Origin: Byssochlamys sp. IMV 00236
Taxonomy: Eukaryota; Ascomycota; Eurotiomycetes; Eurotiales; Thermoascaceae
DNA length: 10,452 nt
Assembly (NCBI GenBank): GCA_001931875.2
Contig: MSJH02000044.1
Location: 1 to 10,452, forward strand
Direction of reading: 5' to 3'
The notes under the pieces are model-generated. The model did no database searches, was not told where the DNA came from, and saw only the letters and a list, made by a program, of their open reading frames with translations. The position numbers and the translations under genes were made by a program. Positions 8,111-10,452 of the stretch are shown here, one piece after another. Position 1 is the stretch's first letter. Every line of letters begins with the position of its first letter.

Positions 8111-8533
8111 TTATGAAGAAGAGCAGCTAAAAGGATTTCTGCTAATCAAATCAGTAGCCTTCTTCATGCAACGTGGGCTGGTTGTTGAACAACAATCGGT
8201 CGCTAAGGTAACACAAGAACGAAATGTGTGTGTGCACTCACAGTCACACACAGCCAAATGAAGTGGCCTCTTGTCTACTTGGATGTCAAAACTGCAGATC
8301 TCATTGGACAAACTTTAGGAATTTGTAAATGTCATACACTCTTTACTAAAACCAATGCTGCTATCAGGTACGTTGGCTGGACATAATTAAAAATGCTTTT
8401 TCGGCAACGCCTCTTCCTCATGAGCACATGGCTCTCGCCTTCTTGGATCAGTCACTGGTCAACACAAGCTCTTTGTACATCTTTTCAGCGTAATGTCCTT
8501 ATTTATTTTAATCTTTACCGAATGAGACATTAA
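8111..8533. other. unassigned region with possible relic coding fragments
   Basis: Two short plus-strand open stretches look protein-like. At about 8215-8330 there is a Cys-rich segment with GCQNCRSHW. At 8371-8493 there is NAFSATPLPHEHMALAFLDQ. The second lies just upstream of the LINE reverse-transcriptase relic and could be its N-terminal remnant. The minus strand has a 66-codon Cys-rich ORF (8111-8311) over the same bases. I cannot assign any of these. The upstream regulatory region of the bHLH gene may also extend here. Confidence 0.3.
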
Positions 8534-9240
8534 CGTGGTGCTTTGGTATCGGACAATGTTTGGTACAACCGTAAGTTGATCAACGCCTCGGCAAGATGTA
8601 CCGGCATTACCTCAAGTAGCAGTTCTCCTGGACTAAGAAAAAGCATATGACTGTACTGTAGTTAAATCATCTGTGTACTATCCTTCTTTGTGTTTGACTT
8701 CTCCAGCCACCCTTTTATATACCCTAGTGGCTCTTGAAGCATATCTCCATTTCTTCGTTACTTCGTCCCCAGCGGCCAGGGCTTCGGAGACAGGGCGATT
8801 CCCCGACTGTCCAACTTGGTGTGTGGACCTTATTGCGATTAAACCAACCCGTTCCCCATTAAGTGAGTGCTTTCCTCTAATTTTTCATGTGATTTCTCGT
8901 AACAGTTCCCCCACCTCTCATTCTTTTTCCCCTCGTCTTCCAACTGACGATATACATCATATCTTTCAGAGGATTTTTCCAACTAAACTCCTCAGTTACG
9001 CTAACGATCCGGACACTTTTCTCTTTTCAAAACTTCATGAGCAATGAGCTTTCCTGACTTACTTGCTATGCTCTCTTTCTTTAGGTGTGCCTCTAATGCT
9101 TGGTTTATAGATAGTGTTCTGACAGTGCAGACTGGATAGCTAATAGTCACTCGCGTCAAATAACCAACCAAGGATCTATACTCCACTTTTTATCCATTAC
9201 ACTCCAATGATACAAGAAGACTTTTTATCTGTAATAGCTT
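8534..9240 (+). pseudogene. non-LTR (LINE) reverse transcriptase relic
   Basis: Family motifs occur in the correct order across changing frames: RGALVSDNVWYNRKLINAS (8534 on); VAVLLD then TAA then EKAYDC (8616-8654), the first catalytic-Asp motif, where the context suggests a former CAA Gln codon at the stop 8634-8636; a degenerate hydrophobic region; RPGLRRQGDS (8773-8802), the RQGDPLSP-type motif; LSNLVCGP followed in another frame by LLRLNQPVP; LLSYANDPDTFLFS, where the YADD catalytic box is YAND at 8997-9008; LLAMLSFFRCASNAW (about 9050-9110); and YPLHSNDTRRLFI (about 9190-9225). Numerous stops and frame changes and the loss of a catalytic Asp make it dead. The 124-codon ORF at 8673-9047 is a mosaic of this relic and not a separate gene. 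No endonuclease domain or poly(A) end is recognisable. Confidence 0.78.
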
Positions 9241-9656
9241 ACGTACGCACAAACCTCTCCTTCTCTCTACAGATCTTTCATATTGTGTAACAATCATATT
9301 CTTCTTTTGTACAGAAAAATCTTAATCGGAGATACATAAACAGTAGTACGATGATCCTTTTTAGTAATCTACTGTTGAAACGTGGATAAGACACACACTT
9401 TAGCATCTATATAATATCTGTGCAAAGCCTCTTACAAATGCTTAATGCGAGCCTCAAAAGTATGCCTAAAAATGCATGTTGATTCATTAATATCAGCAAT
9501 ACGTTATTCACTGTGATTGACTGAGGATATGCTTAGTGCGTCAATGATATGACTTTTATACAGCCGCTATTCTGAAAAATTGCAATAAAACGTCATATTA
9601 TAATTTGGGTTTCACAGGCTTTTATAAAGTATTCACCAAACTATTGCATATTGAAT
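9241..9656. other. AT-rich region without a recognisable gene
   Basis: About 415 bp between the LINE and Helitron relics. The first part could be further decayed LINE sequence: a stretch at about 9325-9385 loosely resembles the region after the reverse-transcriptase domain, but the match is too weak to claim. No Helitron 3' hairpin with CTRR end was identified. Confidence 0.35.
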
Positions 9657-10178
9657 TCAAGATATATCTTCAAAAAAATCGCGAAACATTTTGTCATGTG
9701 CCTGTATGATGGCCATCTGAGATCGATTACATTTTTTAATGACTGTCCTTGTGATTTGGCAATTGTCATAGCAAAGTATAGATCTTGGAATGAGCTCTAT
9801 TGGGGCACCAGGTTTGTTTACCAGGCGAGCCTGAAGCATATAACTACTAATTCGTGCAAATACCAGGTGAGTGCCATTACATAAACCTCTTGCTGGATCA
9901 ATGTTCCTTGATATATTTGACGGCTTCGACGCCAGTACAAACTTCAACATTGATGTGTGCTTATATTTCTTTGTCAGGTATGGATTATAGGACATCACCC
10001 AATGGTTATCCATAACAAACTCAGCACCTACTCTTTCGCGCGATTTGACAGAGTACAGGAAATTGTTTTGCTTCTCTGCTGCAATTCGCCTACGACGATA
10101 GAGAGAATAACAATTCTCAGGGAAAGTGGCCTCATCTTGAAATGGCTTAGGATATTTTGGTGATATTTTAGTGATTAG
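9657..10178 (-). pseudogene. Helitron Rep/helicase relic with large internal deletion
   Basis: An open minus-strand frame of 173 codons without an upstream ATG. Its right part matches the conserved N-terminal region of Helitron proteins: KYPKPFQDEATFPENCYSLY, then RRRR, then DNHWVMSYNPYLTKKY (down to about 9965). The family pattern continues in another frame as AHINVEVCTGVEAVKYIK (about 9960-9905). The original frame then resumes with NIDPARGLCNGTHLVF and LIPR (about 9905-9800), a signature of the C-terminal part of the Pif1-like helicase domain. In intact Helitrons these two regions are separated by many hundreds of residues, so most of the Rep and helicase coding sequence is missing. Sequence left of about 9780 is not recognisable. 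Confidence 0.8.
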
Positions 10179-10311
10179 TTACTGCAAATACATAACATTT
10201 ATTATCATTTGAATGATGAAATAATGAATTGTAAATAAATAAAAAAACACTGGTTCCATTTTATTTCTTTCACCTTTTTTTCACTTTTCCTTTTTAAGAT
10301 GCGTCCTATTA
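10179..10311. other. spacer between the Helitron relic and the right repeat arm
   Basis: AT-rich DNA with no gene. A minus-strand TGCAGTAAC just beyond the stop at 10179-10181 could be a frame-shifted continuation of the Helitron N-terminal region, but this is too short to support. Confidence 0.35.
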
Positions 10312-10452
10312 TACTGTATTTTTATTAATTATTGACATTAATTTTATAAAATGTTGTCATAAAATAAAAAAAAATTATTTACGTAAAAAGACGACAAAGA
10401 AAAATATGTTTGAATAAAACGACATCATGTCAAAAGAGAGAGATAATGAGTT
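10312..10452. repeat. right arm of the perfect 141-bp inverted repeat (cut by window edge)
   Basis: The exact reverse complement of 4141-4281. It starts TACTGTATTTTT and runs to the last base of the window, so the true repeat is at least 141 bp and probably longer. With the left arm it encloses 6030 bp (4282-10311) holding element B, the bHLH gene, and the LINE and Helitron relics. Confidence 0.95.
10427..10452 (+). CDS. start of a repeat-borne ORF, truncated by the window edge
   Basis: ATGTCAAAAGAGAGAGATAA begins the same reading frame (MSKERDNE...) that starts at 4166 on the minus strand. Only eight complete codons are in the window. If the repeat continues, this copy may be more complete than the left one. 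Function is unknown. Confidence 0.2.

Noticed and set aside
8111..8311. 66-codon minus-strand Cys-rich ORF (CDCECTHTFRSC...)
   Set aside because: No recognisable domain. The plus strand over the same bases is also Cys-rich and protein-like, so the strand cannot be decided, and it sits in the bHLH upstream region amid transposon debris.
8673..9047. 124-codon plus-strand ORF as an independent gene
   Set aside because: Adjacent frames continue conserved reverse-transcriptase motifs across its borders, and its own sequence contains the mutated YAND box. It is part of the LINE relic.
9651..9884. 77-codon plus-strand ORF
   Set aside because: It is the antisense shadow of the Helitron relic, whose conserved motifs are all on the minus strand.
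1..10452. CRISPR array, tRNA, rRNA, operon-like gene cluster or defence island
   Set aside because: No regularly spaced direct repeats, no tRNA or rRNA folds and no bacterial gene organisation were seen. Introns and element types indicate a eukaryotic nuclear locus.

Overview
The window looks like nuclear DNA of a filamentous fungus, most likely an early-diverging lineage such as Mucorales. The evidence is AT-rich spacers, short GT..AG introns (46-96 nt) in two spliced genes, poly-Gln and poly-Asn tracts, and relics of four transposon superfamilies (two Tc1/mariner elements, a LINE and a Helitron). The lineage is an inference from style; nothing in the window fixes a species.

Layout, left to right: (1) 1-253 is 3' flank. 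(2) 254-2562, minus strand, is a six-exon gene for a Cid1/GLD-2-type terminal nucleotidyltransferase of about 669 residues. It has both catalytic carboxylate motifs, a PAP-associated domain and a long low-complexity tail. (3) 2720-3861, plus strand, is a Tc1/mariner-like element whose transposase reads in one frame but has two TGA stops. (4) 3870-4281 holds a small basic ORF, and 4141-4281 is one arm of a perfect 141-bp inverted repeat. (5) 4339-5656, minus strand, is a second Tc1-like element with terminal inverted repeats, TA target duplications and a decayed transposase. (6) 6317-8025, minus strand, is a three-exon bHLH transcription factor gene (about 530 residues) with an unusually long loop. 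(7) 8534-9240, plus strand, is a LINE reverse-transcriptase relic readable across several frames. (8) 9657-10178, minus strand, is a collapsed Helitron protein in which the Rep N-terminal region is joined almost directly to the helicase C-terminal region. (9) 10312-10452 is the second arm of the inverted repeat, cut by the window edge.

Two genes look functional: the nucleotidyltransferase (RNA 3'-end tailing, hence RNA stability) and the bHLH factor (E-box binding). Both are on the minus strand, with no sign of joint regulation. Everything else is mobile-element debris lying between and to the right of them. I found no CRISPR array, rRNA, tRNA, or convincing new defence or biosynthetic system. 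The most unusual structure is the perfect inverted repeat enclosing about 6.0 kb that contains the bHLH gene.
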